Numbered from the stretch's first letter, positions 36,200 to 45,610 are shown. The stretch: DNA of 50,890 bases from Eubacteriales bacterium (GCA_030539285.1 JAUNSH010000015.1:1-50890); one strand, 5' to 3'. Program-made: numbers and translations. The notes: a model not told the origin generated them from the sequence alone.

Positions 36200-38623
36200 A
36201 TGAACTACGATTACGCAAGCATAGAAGCCAAATGGCACAAATACTGGGAGGAAAACGACACCTTCCACACCGATGTGTGGGATTTCACTAAGCCCAAGTA
36301 TTATGTGCTGGATATGTTCCCCTACCCCAGCGGCGTGGGCCTGCACGCGGGCCATCCCGAGGGCTACACGGCTACCGACATCATGTCCCGCATGAAGCGG
36401 ATGCAGGGCTACAACGTGCTGCACCCCATGGGCTACGACTCCTTCGGCCTGCCCGCGGAGCAGTACGCCGTGAACACCGGTCACAACCCCAACGGCTTCA
36501 CCCAGAAGAACATCGAGACCTTCTCCCAGCAGCTGAAAGAGCTGGGCTTTGACTACGACTGGTCCAAGATGATCGCCACCTCCGACCCCTCCTTCTACAA
36601 GTGGACCCAGTGGATCTTCAAGAAGCTCTACGAAGCCGGCTACGCCAAGCGCATCGAGATGCCCGTCAACTGGTGCGAGGAGCTGGGCACCGTGCTTTCC
36701 AACGATGAAGTCATCGACGGCAAGTCCGAACGGGGCGGCTTCCCTGTTGTCAAGAAAAATATGATGCAGTGGGTCATTGACCAGCCTGCCTTCGCTGAGA
36801 AGCTGCTGGAAGGGCTGAACGAGATCGACTGGCCCGAATCCACCAAGGAGATCCAGCGCAACTGGATCGGCAAGTCTACCGGCGTAGAGGTGGACTTTAA
36901 GCTGGTGGGCGGCGGCGAATTCTCCATCTACACCACCTGCATCGAGACCATCTACGGCATCACCTTCATGGTGCTGGCCCCCGACGGCAAGATCGTCCAG
37001 TCCCTGATGGACCGGGTGCAGAACAAGGAAGAGGTCCAGGCCTACATCGACGAGACTGTGAAGAAGAGCGACATGGATCGTACCGACCTGAATAAGGGCA
37101 AGTCCGGCTGTCCCCTGAAGGGCGTCTACGCCATCAATCCTGTCAACGGCAAGGAAGTGCCCGTATTCATCGGCGACTTTGTGCTTGCCAACTACGGCAC
37201 CGGCGCAGTCATGGCCGTGCCTAGCCACGACCAGCGTGACTTTGAGTACGCCGTGGTGCACAACATCCCCATGGTGCAGGTCATCGAGGGCCGGGACGTT
37301 TCTGAGCGGGCCTTCGAAAAGCAGGACTACCTTGGCAAGGGCTGCAAGCTCATCAACTCCGAGGAGTTCACCGGCCTGACGGTGGAGGAGGCCAAGGAAG
37401 CCATCACCCAGAAGCTTGAAAAGATGGGCGTTGCCCGCCGAAAGAACAACTACCACTTCCGGGAGTGGATCTTCGCCCGCCAGCGCTACTGGGGCGAGCC
37501 GGTGCCCTGCGTGTACACCGATGACGGTAAGACTGTGTTCCTCCCTGACGAGGAGCTGCCCCTGATCCTGCCCGAGCTGGAAGATTACAAGGGCCGCAAC
37601 GGTCAGGCCCCGCTGGAAAACGCCGCCGAATGGAAGAAATACGACCGTAATGGCATCCATGGCGTCCGGGAAACCTCCACCATGCCCGGCTCCGCAGGCT
37701 CTTCCTGGTACTATATGCGCTATATCGACCCCCAGAACGACAAGGAGCTGTGCGACCCGGAGCTTCTCAAGCACTGGCTACCCGTTGACCTGTATGTGGG
37801 CGGCCCGGAGCATGCCGTGGGCCACCTGATGTACTCTCGGATCTGGAACCGATTCCTGTACGATCAGGGCATTTCTCCCGTGAAAGAACCCTTCCAGAAG
37901 CTGGTGCATCAGGGCATGATCCTTGGCGAGAACGGAATCAAGATGGGCAAGCGCTTCCCCGAATACGTGGTGAACCCCAGCGACATCGTCCGGGACTACG
38001 GCGCGGACACCCTGCGGCTGTATGAAATGTTCATGGGCCCTCTGGAGGTCTCCAAGCCCTGGAGCACCACCGGCGTGATTGGAGCCAAGAAGTTCATCAA
38101 CCGTGTGTGGAACTTCTTCACCGAGAGCGCCAACATCACCGACACCGACGACGGCAAGCTGACCAAGATCTACCATCAGACCGTGAAGAAGGTGACGAAC
38201 GACTTTGAATCTCTGGGCTTCAACACCGCCATTGCCCAGATGATGGTCTTCGTCAACGAGGTCTACAAGAACGGCACTTGCCCCAGAGAGTACGCCGAGG
38301 GCTTCATCAAGATGCTCTCCTGCATCACCCCCCACGTGGGCGAGGAGATGTGGCAGCTCCTGGGCCACGACCACACCATCGCCTACGAGCCCTGGCCCAC
38401 CTACGACGAGGCCAAGTGCAAGGACCATGAGGTCAACATTGCGGTGCAGGTCAACGGCAAGATGCGCGGCACCGTGCTGATGGACGCGGACCTTCCCGAC
38501 GAGCAGGTGATCGCCAACGCCACCGCCGATGAGAAAATTGCGAAATTCCTTGCCAAGCAGGGCGGCAATATCGTCAAGACCATCGTGGTCAAGAACAAGC
38601 TGGTCAACCTGATCGTGAAGTAA
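36200..38623 (+). CDS. leuS: Leucyl-tRNA synthetase
   Basis: An 807-residue class Ia synthetase that charges tRNA-Leu. The HIGH-type motif is HAGH (49-52) in PYPSGVGLHAGHPEGYTATD. The CP1 editing domain is present (about 220-400, with VFIGDFVLANYGTGAVMAVP then HDQRD). The second catalytic motif reads KMGKR (581-585) in place of KMSKS. An anticodon-binding domain and C-terminal domain end with IVVKNKLVNLIVK. ATG at 36200 has GAGAGGA at nine bases; the ATG at 36191 is too close to that site. It stands alone after a repeat and is followed by a MITE. Confidence 0.96.
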   Translation: MNYDYASIEAKWHKYWEENDTFHTDVWDFTKPKYYVLDMFPYPSGVGLHAGHPEGYTATDIMSRMKRMQGYNVLHPMGYDSFGLPAEQYAVNTGHNPNGFTQKNIETFSQQLKELGFDYDWSKMIATSDPSFYKWTQWIFKKLYEAGYAKRIEMPVNWCEELGTVLSNDEVIDGKSERGGFPVVKKNMMQWVIDQPAFAEKLLEGLNEIDWPESTKEIQRNWIGKSTGVEVDFKLVGGGEFSIYTTCIETIYGITFMVLAPDGKIVQSLMDRVQNKEEVQAYIDETVKKSDMDRTDLNKGKSGCPLKGVYAINPVNGKEVPVFIGDFVLANYGTGAVMAVPSHDQRDFEYAVVHNIPMVQVIEGRDVSERAFEKQDYLGKGCKLINSEEFTGLTVEEAKEAITQKLEKMGVARRKNNYHFREWIFARQRYWGEPVPCVYTDDGKTVFLPDEELPLILPELEDYKGRNGQAPLENAAEWKKYDRNGIHGVRETSTMPGSAGSSWYYMRYIDPQNDKELCDPELLKHWLPVDLYVGGPEHAVGHLMYSRIWNRFLYDQGISPVKEPFQKLVHQGMILGENGIKMGKRFPEYVVNPSDIVRDYGADTLRLYEMFMGPLEVSKPWSTTGVIGAKKFINRVWNFFTESANITDTDDGKLTKIYHQTVKKVTNDFESLGFNTAIAQMMVFVNEVYKNGTCPREYAEGFIKMLSCITPHVGEEMWQLLGHDHTIAYEPWPTYDEAKCKDHEVNIAVQVNGKMRGTVLMDADLPDEQVIANATADEKIAKFLAKQGGNIVKTIVVKNKLVNLIVK

Positions 38624-38631
38624 AAAATATC

Positions 38632-38721
38632 GTAGGGGAGGGTCATTGACCCTCCCGTCCGCGAAGCGGCACAAGGAACGTGCGGCTTACGCCGAAGGGC
38701 GGGTCAATGACCCGCCCCTAC
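38632..38721. mobile_element. 90-bp MITE-like palindromic element (GTAGGGG family)
   Basis: The ends GTAGGGGAGGGTCATTGACC and its near-inverse GGTCAATGACCCGCCCCTAC match at 23 of 25 positions. Each end is also internally palindromic around GGGTCATTGACCC. It lies 9 bp after leuS and shares the GTAGGGG border with the element at 32032-32142. Confidence 0.8.
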
Positions 38722-38761
38722 ACTGGTTGGCGCTTAATTTGTAAAAAAACCAAATTCCCGC

Positions 38762-38790
38762 TTGACAATTGGGGAAACAGCGTATATAAT
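38762..38790 (+). promoter_or_regulatory. Strong sigma70 promoter of rpsU
   Basis: TTGACA (38762-38767), 17-bp spacer, TATAAT (38785-38790): both boxes match consensus fully. A leader of about 65 bp with GCATCC/GGATGC pairing follows before the start codon. Confidence 0.92.
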
Positions 38791-38860
38791 ATTCAAGCCT
38801 AGTATGAGGCCCTGAACGCATCCTGGATCAAGCCGGATGCCATCGGAGGGAGGGAAAACC

Positions 38861-39043
38861 ATGTCTGAAATTCGCGTCAAGGAGAACGAGTCTCTGGAGA
38901 GCGCTCTGCGCCGTTTTAAGCGGAGCTGCGCTAAGGAGGGCGTTATCGCCGAAGTGAAGAAGCGCGAGCATTACGTCAGCCCCAGCCTGAAGCGCAAGCA
39001 GAAGTCCGAGGCCGCCCGTAAGAACAAGAGAAAGTTCTACTAA
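38861..39043 (+). CDS. rpsU: 30S ribosomal protein S21
   Basis: A 60-residue basic protein of the small ribosomal subunit starting [20 protein letters not shown] and ending in the usual Lys/Arg tail ([16 protein letters not shown]). S21 helps base-pairing of the mRNA Shine-Dalgarno sequence with 16S rRNA. ATG at 38861 follows GGAGGGAGGG at good spacing; the in-frame ATG at 38837 precedes that site and is rejected. It is a single-gene unit with its own consensus promoter and a terminator 24 bp after the stop. Confidence 0.95.
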   Translation: MSEIRVKENESLESALRRFKRSCAKEGVIAEVKKREHYVSPSLKRKQKSEAARKNKRKFY

Positions 39044-39066
39044 TATCCCTCTTGAATACGCTCGAA

Positions 39067-39096
39067 ACCGCTCTGCCGCAAGGCAGGGCGGTTTTT
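39067..39096 (+). terminator. Intrinsic terminator of rpsU
   Basis: ACCGCTCTGCC and GGCAGGGCGGT form an 11-bp stem with one T-G wobble around GCAA, followed by five T. Confidence 0.92.
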
Positions 39097-39194
39097 GTGT
39101 CCTCAGGGCGGACAGCCAATGCGTGCCCGGGTGGTCTGTATTCGTTACGCCATTGGGCATTGCTCGGTATCGTTCCCGCGCAATTGCTGCATTA

Positions 39195-39352
39195 ATACTA
39201 AAACCTGATTAAAAACTTTAAATCTTTCCGGTCTGAATTGCGTCAGAACGCGTTATCTTCCTTGATGGGCGTCAGCCCATCTGCGTCATCTGCCTTTTTT
39301 GACACAATTCATCCTCGGAAATCTTTTAAAGCTTTCAATCAGGTTTTAGTAT
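39195..39352. mobile_element. 158-bp MITE-like element with perfect 16-bp terminal inverted repeats
   Basis: ATACTAAAACCTGATT (39195-39210) and its exact inverse (39337-39352) bound a noncoding stretch. The arms continue to pair imperfectly for about 55 bases (ACTTTAAA, TTTCCG, GAATTG..GTCA). It lies in the 354-bp gap between rpsU and the YgiQ gene, which otherwise holds only the rpsU terminator. Confidence 0.82.
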
Positions 39353-39397
39353 AAGGCGTTTGGAGTGAGGAGCGAGAATGAACTCCCCACTCCTCAC

Positions 39398-41275
39398 TTA
39401 CCTGCCTTTGCGTCGCACAGGCTTGACAGGCGGTTTCTTTGGCTTTCCTGGCTTCTTGGGCGGCGGGGTGCTGGGGCCGCTCTTGGGGGGCACCGCTCGG
39501 ATGAGGCACTTGGGACCGGAGCCGATCAGGTCCTCCCGGTGAGCTTTCAGCAGCGCTTCCTTTACAAGGTAGTAGTTCTTGGGGTTGCGGTACTGTATGA
39601 GCGCCCTTTGCATGGCCTTCTCGTGTGGGTCGGTTGGCACGTAGACCCGCTCCATGGTGCGGGGGTCAAGGCCCGTGCAGTACATCACCGTGGACAATGT
39701 GGAGGGGGTGGGGTAGAAGTCCTGCACCTGCTCCGGGTTGTAGCCCATATCCCGGATGTACTCCGCCAGCTCCACCGCTTCCTTCATCGTCGAGCCGGGA
39801 TGGCTGGACATCAGGTAGGGTACCAGATACTGGTCCATGCCGTACTGCTTATTCAGCGCGAAATACTTCTCCACGAACCGGTTGTAAACCGCGTTTTTGG
39901 GCTTGCCCATGCGGCTGAGCACCGCGTCGGAGACGTGCTCCGGGGCGACTTTCAGCTGGCCGGAAATGTGGTACTGCACCAATTCCTTGAAAAACGTATC
40001 CTTTTTGTCCGCCAGAAGGTAGTCAAAGCGGATGCCGCTGCGTACGAACACTTTCTTCACCCCGGGAATCTTGCGGAGCTTGCGCAGCAGGGCGATGTAG
40101 TCACTGTGGTCGGCGTTCATATTCTTGCAGGGGGTGGGGTAGAGGCACTGCCGCCCGCCGCAGGCCCCTTTGGTCATTTGCTTCTCGCAGGCGGGGTGCC
40201 GGAAGTTGGCGGTGGGGCCGCCCACGTCGTGGATGTAGCCCTTGAAATCCGGGTCCTTCACCATTGTTTCCGCTTCCCGGAGGATGGATTCATGGCTTCG
40301 CACCTGCACGATCCGTCCCTGATGGAAGGTCAGGGCGCAGAAGGAGCAGGCCCCGAAGCAGCCCCGGTTGGAAACAAGGCTGAACTTGACCTCTTCGATT
40401 GCGGGCACACCCCCGAGTTTACCGTAGCTGGGATGCCATGTCCGCTCGTAGGGAAGGTCATAGACCGCGTCCATTTCCTCGGTAGTCAGGGGCTTCTGGG
40501 GCGGGTTCTGCACCACGAATTCCTTGCCGTAGGGTTCCGCCAGACGCTTGGCGGTGAAGGGGTCACAGTTGCCGTACTGGATTTTGAAGGATTCCGCGTA
40601 CTTTTTCTTATTGGCCTTTAGTTCGTCAAAAGAGGGGAGCACGATGGTGGGAAGGCTCCCGTCCAGCTCGCTGGCCCGGAACACCGTGCCGTCAATGTAG
40701 GTGATGTCCCGGACGTGCATACCGGAATTCAGGGCTTCGGCGATCTCCACGATGCTCTTTTCCCCCATGCCGTACATGAGCAGGTCCGCCTGACTGTCGA
40801 GGAGTATCGAGCGCTTCATGCTCTCTGACCAGTAGTCGTAGTGGGCAAGACGGCGCAGGCTGGCTTCGATGCCGCCAATTAAAATCGGCACATCCTTGTA
40901 GGTCTGCCGAATGAGGTTACAATAGACGATGGTGGCATAATCCGGGCGCTTCCCCATGACGCCTCCGGGGGTAAAGGCATCGGTCTTGCGGCGGCGCTTG
41001 CTGACGGAGTAGTGGTTCACCATGGAGTCCATGTTGCCCCCGGACACCAGAAACCCCAGCCGGGGCCGACCGAACACGTCAATAGATTTGGGATTTTTCC
41101 AGTCCGGCTGGGAGATGATTCCCACGCTGTAGCCGTTCGCTTCCAGAACCCGGCTGATGATGGCGTGGCCGAAGGAGGGGTGGTCAACGTAGGCGTCGCC
41201 GATGACGTAGACGAAGTCGCAGGTTTCCCAGCCCCGCTCCCGCATTTCCTTCTTGTTGATGGGCAGAAATGCCAT
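39398..41275 (-). CDS. YgiQ family radical SAM protein
   Basis: A 625-residue radical SAM protein of the YgiQ family (UPF0313). The N-terminal B12-binding-like part ([28 protein letters not shown]) is followed by the radical SAM core with the Fe-S motif CFGACSFC in [20 protein letters not shown]. Then come VGGPTANF and the YgiQ-specific C-terminal part ([20 protein letters not shown]). The tail is Pro/Lys-rich and basic. The reaction catalysed is not known. ATG at 41275 is preceded by AAAGGAGG at good spacing. DUF896 lies 12 bp upstream. Confidence 0.92.
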   Translation of the reverse strand: MAFLPINKKEMRERGWETCDFVYVIGDAYVDHPSFGHAIISRVLEANGYSVGIISQPDWKNPKSIDVFGRPRLGFLVSGGNMDSMVNHYSVSKRRRKTDAFTPGGVMGKRPDYATIVYCNLIRQTYKDVPILIGGIEASLRRLAHYDYWSESMKRSILLDSQADLLMYGMGEKSIVEIAEALNSGMHVRDITYIDGTVFRASELDGSLPTIVLPSFDELKANKKKYAESFKIQYGNCDPFTAKRLAEPYGKEFVVQNPPQKPLTTEEMDAVYDLPYERTWHPSYGKLGGVPAIEEVKFSLVSNRGCFGACSFCALTFHQGRIVQVRSHESILREAETMVKDPDFKGYIHDVGGPTANFRHPACEKQMTKGACGGRQCLYPTPCKNMNADHSDYIALLRKLRKIPGVKKVFVRSGIRFDYLLADKKDTFFKELVQYHISGQLKVAPEHVSDAVLSRMGKPKNAVYNRFVEKYFALNKQYGMDQYLVPYLMSSHPGSTMKEAVELAEYIRDMGYNPEQVQDFYPTPSTLSTVMYCTGLDPRTMERVYVPTDPHEKAMQRALIQYRNPKNYYLVKEALLKAHREDLIGSGPKCLIRAVPPKSGPSTPPPKKPGKPKKPPVKPVRRKGR

Positions 41276-41287
41276 GGGATCCCTCCT

Positions 41288-41491
41288 TTATTTGCGCTCC
41301 AGCTTGGTTTTCGTGCCGTCGGGGCGGACGATGTAGGTGTTTTCCAGCTGACCCACAAGGTTTGCCTTGACGGAATCGATGTAAATTCTTCTCAGCTTGT
41401 CCCGCTCGGCAGTCTCCTCAGCGGTCAGGCCCTCGGTTTTCGCTTTTTTCGCCAGAACGTTGATCCTGGTGATGACTTCACTCATATTCAT
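41288..41491 (-). CDS. DUF896 family small protein
   Basis: A 67-residue protein, MNMSEVITRINVLAKKAKTE and so on, with the DUF896 hallmarks INVLAKK, GLTAEE, E..KLRR.YID and VR.NL-like (VKANLVGQLENTYI). B. subtilis YnzC is the best known member, a small two-helix protein reported among the SOS-response genes, with no firm function. GAGGA lies six bases before the ATG. It is squeezed between the YlmH-like and YgiQ genes with 9- and 12-bp gaps, so the three probably form one transcript. Confidence 0.92.
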   Translation of the reverse strand: MNMSEVITRINVLAKKAKTEGLTAEETAERDKLRRIYIDSVKANLVGQLENTYIVRPDGTKTKLERK

Positions 41492-41500
41492 AATTTTTCC

Positions 41501-42286
41501 TCACACATAGCGGTGGATGACCACCGAAATTCTGCCTTTTTTGGTTTTTCCATTGATTTTTGCGAGCTGAATCTTCCCAAGGCCCCGGACGGAGATTTTG
41601 GCCCCCTCAGATACCAATTTGTCGGGCTTTTCACAGGGCAGACCGTCAATGGCAGCCTTGCCGGTGGTGACGTACTGCGCCGCGAGACTCCGTCCAATGC
41701 GGAAACCCGAGGAGATCACGCTGTCCAATCGCAGGGATGCCAGGGTGTCCTTGATTTCCTTCACCTCCGGTGCGGGAATAGCGGCATCCAAAAGGGGAAT
41801 CTGCTCCAAATGGAGTTTGGTGCGCCCGGCGGAGGTGAAATTCTGCAAAAGGTAAGGGGCGATCTCCGCCGTGACGAAAAAATCACAGCGGCCCTGGCCC
41901 ACGCAGATATCGCCAACGGTCTCCCGCCCGATGCCCGCCCCCATCAGCGCCCCCAGAAAGTCCCGGTGGCTGGGGCTGTCCCCCTGATAGAAGGTGGCGC
42001 GCAGGCAAAGGCAGGGAGAATCCTCCTCCCAAAGGGAGGCTTCTTCCAGATAGTCCGGCAGAAAATTGAGCATTTTCCGCTCGGCATCGACATAGCCGCC
42101 GAAGAAGTGCAGCCCCTCTTGTGCCCCAAACAGGTATCTTGCCATCTCCTGCTCCCGGGGAGAGAGAAAGCAGGTGGAAGCGGGGATGTTCCTGCGCATC
42201 CCGGCGTTTATTTTGTCCCAGAGCTTGGCAAGGAGCACCTTGTCCTCCTGCGATTGGGCGATTTTGTCAATATTGCTTCTATCCAT
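41501..42286 (-). CDS. YlmH-like S4-domain RNA-binding protein
   Basis: A 261-residue protein with an N-terminal YlmH-type domain (NIPASTCFLSPREQEMARYL, HRDFLGALMGAGIGRETVGD and ICVGQGRCDFFV) and a C-terminal S4 RNA-binding domain (about 185-255: LDSVISSGFRIGRSLAAQYV, TTGKAAIDG, VSEGAKISVRGLGKI). In B. subtilis YlmH binds ribosomes and helps rescue stalled peptides; in streptococci it lies in the division cluster. Here it is instead upstream of DUF896 and YgiQ. The start at 42286 has only a weak GGTGAT ribosome site. Confidence 0.92.
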   Translation of the reverse strand: MDRSNIDKIAQSQEDKVLLAKLWDKINAGMRRNIPASTCFLSPREQEMARYLFGAQEGLHFFGGYVDAERKMLNFLPDYLEEASLWEEDSPCLCLRATFYQGDSPSHRDFLGALMGAGIGRETVGDICVGQGRCDFFVTAEIAPYLLQNFTSAGRTKLHLEQIPLLDAAIPAPEVKEIKDTLASLRLDSVISSGFRIGRSLAAQYVTTGKAAIDGLPCEKPDKLVSEGAKISVRGLGKIQLAKINGKTKKGRISVVIHRYV

Positions 42287-42377
42287 GGTATCACCAAAGG
42301 GGATTATACCATATTTTTCGGGGCATGAAAAGGTTTTTCTTGTGTAAATGCAGGATATCGAGTATAATTATAGAAAA

Positions 42378-42680
42378 TTGACAGTTGACAATTAAGAAGT
42401 CCCTACGGGACAATGTTGATCATCCCGTAGGGATACTATAATTGTCAATGCGAATCAAGAGTTGATATGTTCGGAAAATACGGGAAACGCACCCTATCTG
42501 TCATTCCGACCGAGCAAAGCGAGTGGAGGAATCTTCCGCGTTACCGCTTCTGGAAACGTCAAAGGAAGGACGAACGGGAAAGATTCCTCCATTTCGCTGC
42601 GCTCCAGTCGGAATGACATACGTTTTTTCTATTATTTACGTTTTCCAACATTGATTCACATTGTCAATTCCAGAAAGGAA
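42378..42680. repeat. Composite palindromic repeat in the gap before the flavoprotein genes
   Basis: This fills the 402-bp gap 42287-42688, which has no gene. Edges are ATTGACAGTTGACAATTAAG and the inverse ATTGTCAATTCC. A hairpin pair (TCCCTACGGGA, CATCCCGTAGGGAT) lies near the left edge. A large inverted pair, TGTCATTCCGACCGAG..GGAGGAATCTT and GATTCCTCC..CAGTCGGAATGACA, lies inside. The plan is like that of 34145-34443 but with a different internal arm. Confidence 0.78.
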
Positions 42681-42688
42681 ACGGTTGT

Positions 42689-43900
42689 ATGACAGTAGGT
42701 GTGATTGGCGGCGGGGCGTCGGGTATGGCGGCGGCGCTGGCGGCTGCGGAAAATAAAGAAGTACAAGTGGTTCTCATGGAGCGCCAGACCCGGGTGGGGC
42801 GAAAGCTGCTGTCCACGGGAAACGGACGGTGCAACTTAACGAATCTTCACGCCGGGGAGGGGGGCTATCACGGAAACGCCCCGGAATTTGCCCGTTACGC
42901 AATTGAACAGTTCCCCCCGGAAGCGGCGCTGAACTGGTTTCATTCTCTTGGCCTTCTCACCGTGGCGGAAGATTCCGGCCGGGTGTACCCCTATTCCGAT
43001 CAGGCCAATTCCGTGGTGGATGTGCTGCGTTTTGCACTGGAACAGCCGAATATTACGGTAAAGCTTGGCTTTGAAGTGGAAAAAGTGAAGAAAACCCCCA
43101 AGGGCTTCCGGGTGGAAGCGAAAGGCGAAACAGTAGAATGTGAGAAACTGATCATCGCCTGCGGCGGCCTGGCAGGAACCAAGCTGGGCGGTTCCATGTC
43201 TGGCTATAAGCTCCTGCGCTCTCTGGGCCATTCCTGTACCAAGCTGCGGCCCACGCTGGTGCAGATCAAATCCGGTTGGGGCGGGTGTCCGTCCCTCAAG
43301 GGCGTCCGGGCCAATTGCCGCGCCGAAATCCTGCACAATGGGGAAGTGACCGTCCAAAGCACAGGCCAGCTCCAATTCACGGAGTACGGCCTGTCCGGGC
43401 CGGTGATCTTTGAAGTTTCTAGGGACGTGTGCCAAGGCGGGGGAGACTGGACCTGCCGGCTGGATTTCCTACCCGAACTTCCAGAAGATGACATTCGCCG
43501 GGAGCTGTCCAGAAGACGGGAGACAAACCTTCCTGTGTCCGAGCTGCTGACGGGCATTCTCCACAACCGACTGGGCCGGGTGCTGACCCAGAGCGCAGGG
43601 CTGACCCCCAACGCCCTCGCGCGGGACCTGTCCGACTGGGAGATCGGGCAGGCGGTATCCGCTGTGAAAGCCTTGGAAGTCTCTCTCACGGAGCCTATGG
43701 GCATGGACAGCGCACAGGTCACCGCCGGGGGCATCGTGACCACAGAATTTGACGAAAAAACCATGGAAAGCCGCCTTGTGCCCGGGCTTTACGCCTGCGG
43801 TGAGGTGCTGGATATCGACGGCGACTGCGGCGGCTACAATCTGCAATGGGCGTGGAGCTCGGGCCGTCTGGCGGGGCTGCACGCGGGAGGTACACTATGA
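42689..43900 (+). CDS. HI0933/YhiN-type FAD-dependent oxidoreductase
   Basis: A 403-residue flavoprotein of the BaiN/HI0933 family (TIGR00275). The N-terminal FAD-binding Rossmann motif is VIGGGASGMAAALAAAE. Family blocks follow: LLSTGNGRCNLTN, GGLAGTKLGGSMSGYKLLRS, and the C-terminal GGIVTTEFDEKTMESRLVPG with LYACGEVLDIDGDCGGYNLQ. The last block is the second flavin contact. Substrate is unknown; one clostridial relative reduces bile-acid intermediates. AAAGGA precedes the ATG. Its stop overlaps the start of the next flavoprotein (ATGA). Confidence 0.92.
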   Translation: MTVGVIGGGASGMAAALAAAENKEVQVVLMERQTRVGRKLLSTGNGRCNLTNLHAGEGGYHGNAPEFARYAIEQFPPEAALNWFHSLGLLTVAEDSGRVYPYSDQANSVVDVLRFALEQPNITVKLGFEVEKVKKTPKGFRVEAKGETVECEKLIIACGGLAGTKLGGSMSGYKLLRSLGHSCTKLRPTLVQIKSGWGGCPSLKGVRANCRAEILHNGEVTVQSTGQLQFTEYGLSGPVIFEVSRDVCQGGGDWTCRLDFLPELPEDDIRRELSRRRETNLPVSELLTGILHNRLGRVLTQSAGLTPNALARDLSDWEIGQAVSAVKALEVSLTEPMGMDSAQVTAGGIVTTEFDEKTMESRLVPGLYACGEVLDIDGDCGGYNLQWAWSSGRLAGLHAGGTL

Positions 43901-45471
43901 TTCGACTGCGGGACATTTCCCTGCCGCCGGAGCACAATGCCCACCAGCTTCAGTTTGAGGCGGCGCGGATGCTCCGGCTGTCCAATTCCAAAATCCGCAA
44001 GCTTTCCATCGTCCGCCGCAGCGTGGACGCACGGAAGAAACCGGATGTGAAGATCATCTACACCGTGGACGTGGCGGTGGAGGGGAACGAACAGAAAATT
44101 CTCCGGGCCAGCGGCTGCAAGCGGGCATCCATCGCTCCCACATCCTTCTATAAAGCGCCAAAAAATGCGCCTGCCCCGGAAAAGCGGCCCGTGGTGGTGG
44201 GCTTTGGCCCGGCGGGGATGTTTGCCGCCCTGATCCTGGCGCTGGCGGGCTGGAAGCCGCTGGTTTTGGAGCGGGGCGAGGACGCGGCGACGCGCCATGA
44301 AAAGGTGGAGAAATTCTTCGCCACGGGAGTTTTGGACGAAAAAAGCAACGTCCAGTTCGGCGAGGGCGGCGCGGGCACCTTCTCCGACGGCAAGCTGAAC
44401 ACCGGGGTCAATAACCCCCGCATCGGCTGGGTGCTGGAACAGTTTGTGAGAGCGGGCGCCCGGGAGGACATTCTCTACGACGCCAAGCCCCATGTGGGCA
44501 CGGATGTTTTGCTCACTGTGGTGCAAAATATCCGAAAACGCATTATTTCCCTCGGCGGCGAGGTGCGCTTCAACACGCAAGTGACGGGGCTTTGTGTGGA
44601 AAATGGACAACTCACCGGCCTGAAAACCGTTTCCGGGGAAATCATCCCCTGTGATGCGGCGGTGCTCGCCATCGGCCACAGCGCCCGGGATACCTTTGAA
44701 ATGCTGGAAGCAGCGGGCATTCCCATGGAGCCGAAGCCCTTCGCCATGGGTGCCCGCATCGAGCAGAAGCAGAGCGTCATTGACCGGGCGCAGTACGGCA
44801 TGGAAAATCCGGTCCTGCCCCCGGCGGACTACAAGCTGGTGGAGCATCTGGAAGACGCCACCGTTTACACCTTCTGCATGTGCCCCGGCGGCCACGTGGT
44901 TGCGGCAGCCAGTGAAGCGGGCCGCATCGTCACCAACGGCATGAGCAACGCGGACCGGGAAGGGGAGAATGCCAACGCGGCATTGCTCGTCACGGTGAAC
45001 CCCGCCGACTTCCCCTATGAGGGGGTCTTGGGCGGTATGCGCTGGCAGCGGGAGATCGAGGAACGGGCGTACAGGGTGAGCGGCAGCTACCGCGCCCCCG
45101 CGCAAAAGGTCGGTGATTTTTTGGCCCACCAGCCCAGCGCAGGCGAGGGAAGCGTGCATCCCACCTACCGCCCCGGCGTGACCTGGTGTGACCTCCACGA
45201 GGTTCTGCCTGAGAAGCTGACCGCCGCCATGGAGCAGGCCCTGCCGAAGCTGGACAGAAAGCTAAATGGCTTTGCCGCCCCGGACGCGGTGCTGACAGCC
45301 CCCGAAACCCGCAGCTCCTCTCCCGTTCGCATTCTCCGGGGCGAGACTCGCCAGTCGGCAATTCGGGGCCTGTATCCCACCGGCGAGGGCGCGGGCTACG
45401 CCGGAGGTATCATGTCCGCCGCTGTTGACGGTATCATGACTGCGGAAGCAATTTTGAGTATTGGAAAATGA
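43897..45471 (+). CDS. FAD-dependent dehydrogenase (COG2509 type)
   Basis: A 524-residue flavoprotein. The N-terminal 90 residues (LRDISLPPEHNAHQLQFEAA, RKKPDVKIIYTVDVAV) are the extra domain typical of COG2509. The FAD-binding motif is VVVGFGPAGMFAALILALAG, and the family stretch NVQFGEGGAGTFSDGKLNTG follows. FCMCPGGHVVAA and GEGAGYAGGIMSAAVDGI near the end match the flavin-binding C-terminus. The reaction is unknown. ATG at 43897 follows GGAGGT and overlaps the previous stop by 4 bp, so the two flavoproteins are made together. The longer frame from 43846 is rejected. Confidence 0.92.
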   Translation: MIRLRDISLPPEHNAHQLQFEAARMLRLSNSKIRKLSIVRRSVDARKKPDVKIIYTVDVAVEGNEQKILRASGCKRASIAPTSFYKAPKNAPAPEKRPVVVGFGPAGMFAALILALAGWKPLVLERGEDAATRHEKVEKFFATGVLDEKSNVQFGEGGAGTFSDGKLNTGVNNPRIGWVLEQFVRAGAREDILYDAKPHVGTDVLLTVVQNIRKRIISLGGEVRFNTQVTGLCVENGQLTGLKTVSGEIIPCDAAVLAIGHSARDTFEMLEAAGIPMEPKPFAMGARIEQKQSVIDRAQYGMENPVLPPADYKLVEHLEDATVYTFCMCPGGHVVAAASEAGRIVTNGMSNADREGENANAALLVTVNPADFPYEGVLGGMRWQREIEERAYRVSGSYRAPAQKVGDFLAHQPSAGEGSVHPTYRPGVTWCDLHEVLPEKLTAAMEQALPKLDRKLNGFAAPDAVLTAPETRSSSPVRILRGETRQSAIRGLYPTGEGAGYAGGIMSAAVDGIMTAEAILSIGK

Positions 45472-45476
45472 AAAAG

Positions 45477-45495
45477 CCTTCCCCTTTGGGGAAGG
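45477..45495 (-). other. Hairpin after the flavoprotein operon
   Basis: CCTTCCCC and GGGGAAGG pair over 8 bp with loop TTT, six bases after the stop codon. Its T run is on the minus strand, so it is in the wrong orientation for a plus-strand terminator. It may be the edge of another small repeat, since GGGAAGGTGGGCTGACGGAAG follows. Confidence 0.5.
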
Positions 45496-45581
45496 TGGGC
45501 TGACGGAAGAGGGCGTCGAGCGCGGCCTTTCCGTTGTCTGGCGTTCATTGAAAGATTTTTCCGTATTCTGTTGAACACTGT

Positions 45582-45610
45582 TTGACAAACAGCAGGAATG
45601 GTGATAGGAT
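45582..45610 (+). promoter_or_regulatory. Sigma70 promoter of the secreted coiled-coil protein gene
   Basis: Perfect TTGACA (45582-45587), 17-bp spacer and TAGGAT (45605-45610), leaving a leader of about 100 bases before the start codon. Confidence 0.8.

Noticed and set aside
36134-37774. 546-codon minus-strand frame
   Set aside because: Antisense shadow of leuS.
43834-45198. 454-codon minus-strand frame
   Set aside because: Antisense shadow of the second flavoprotein gene.
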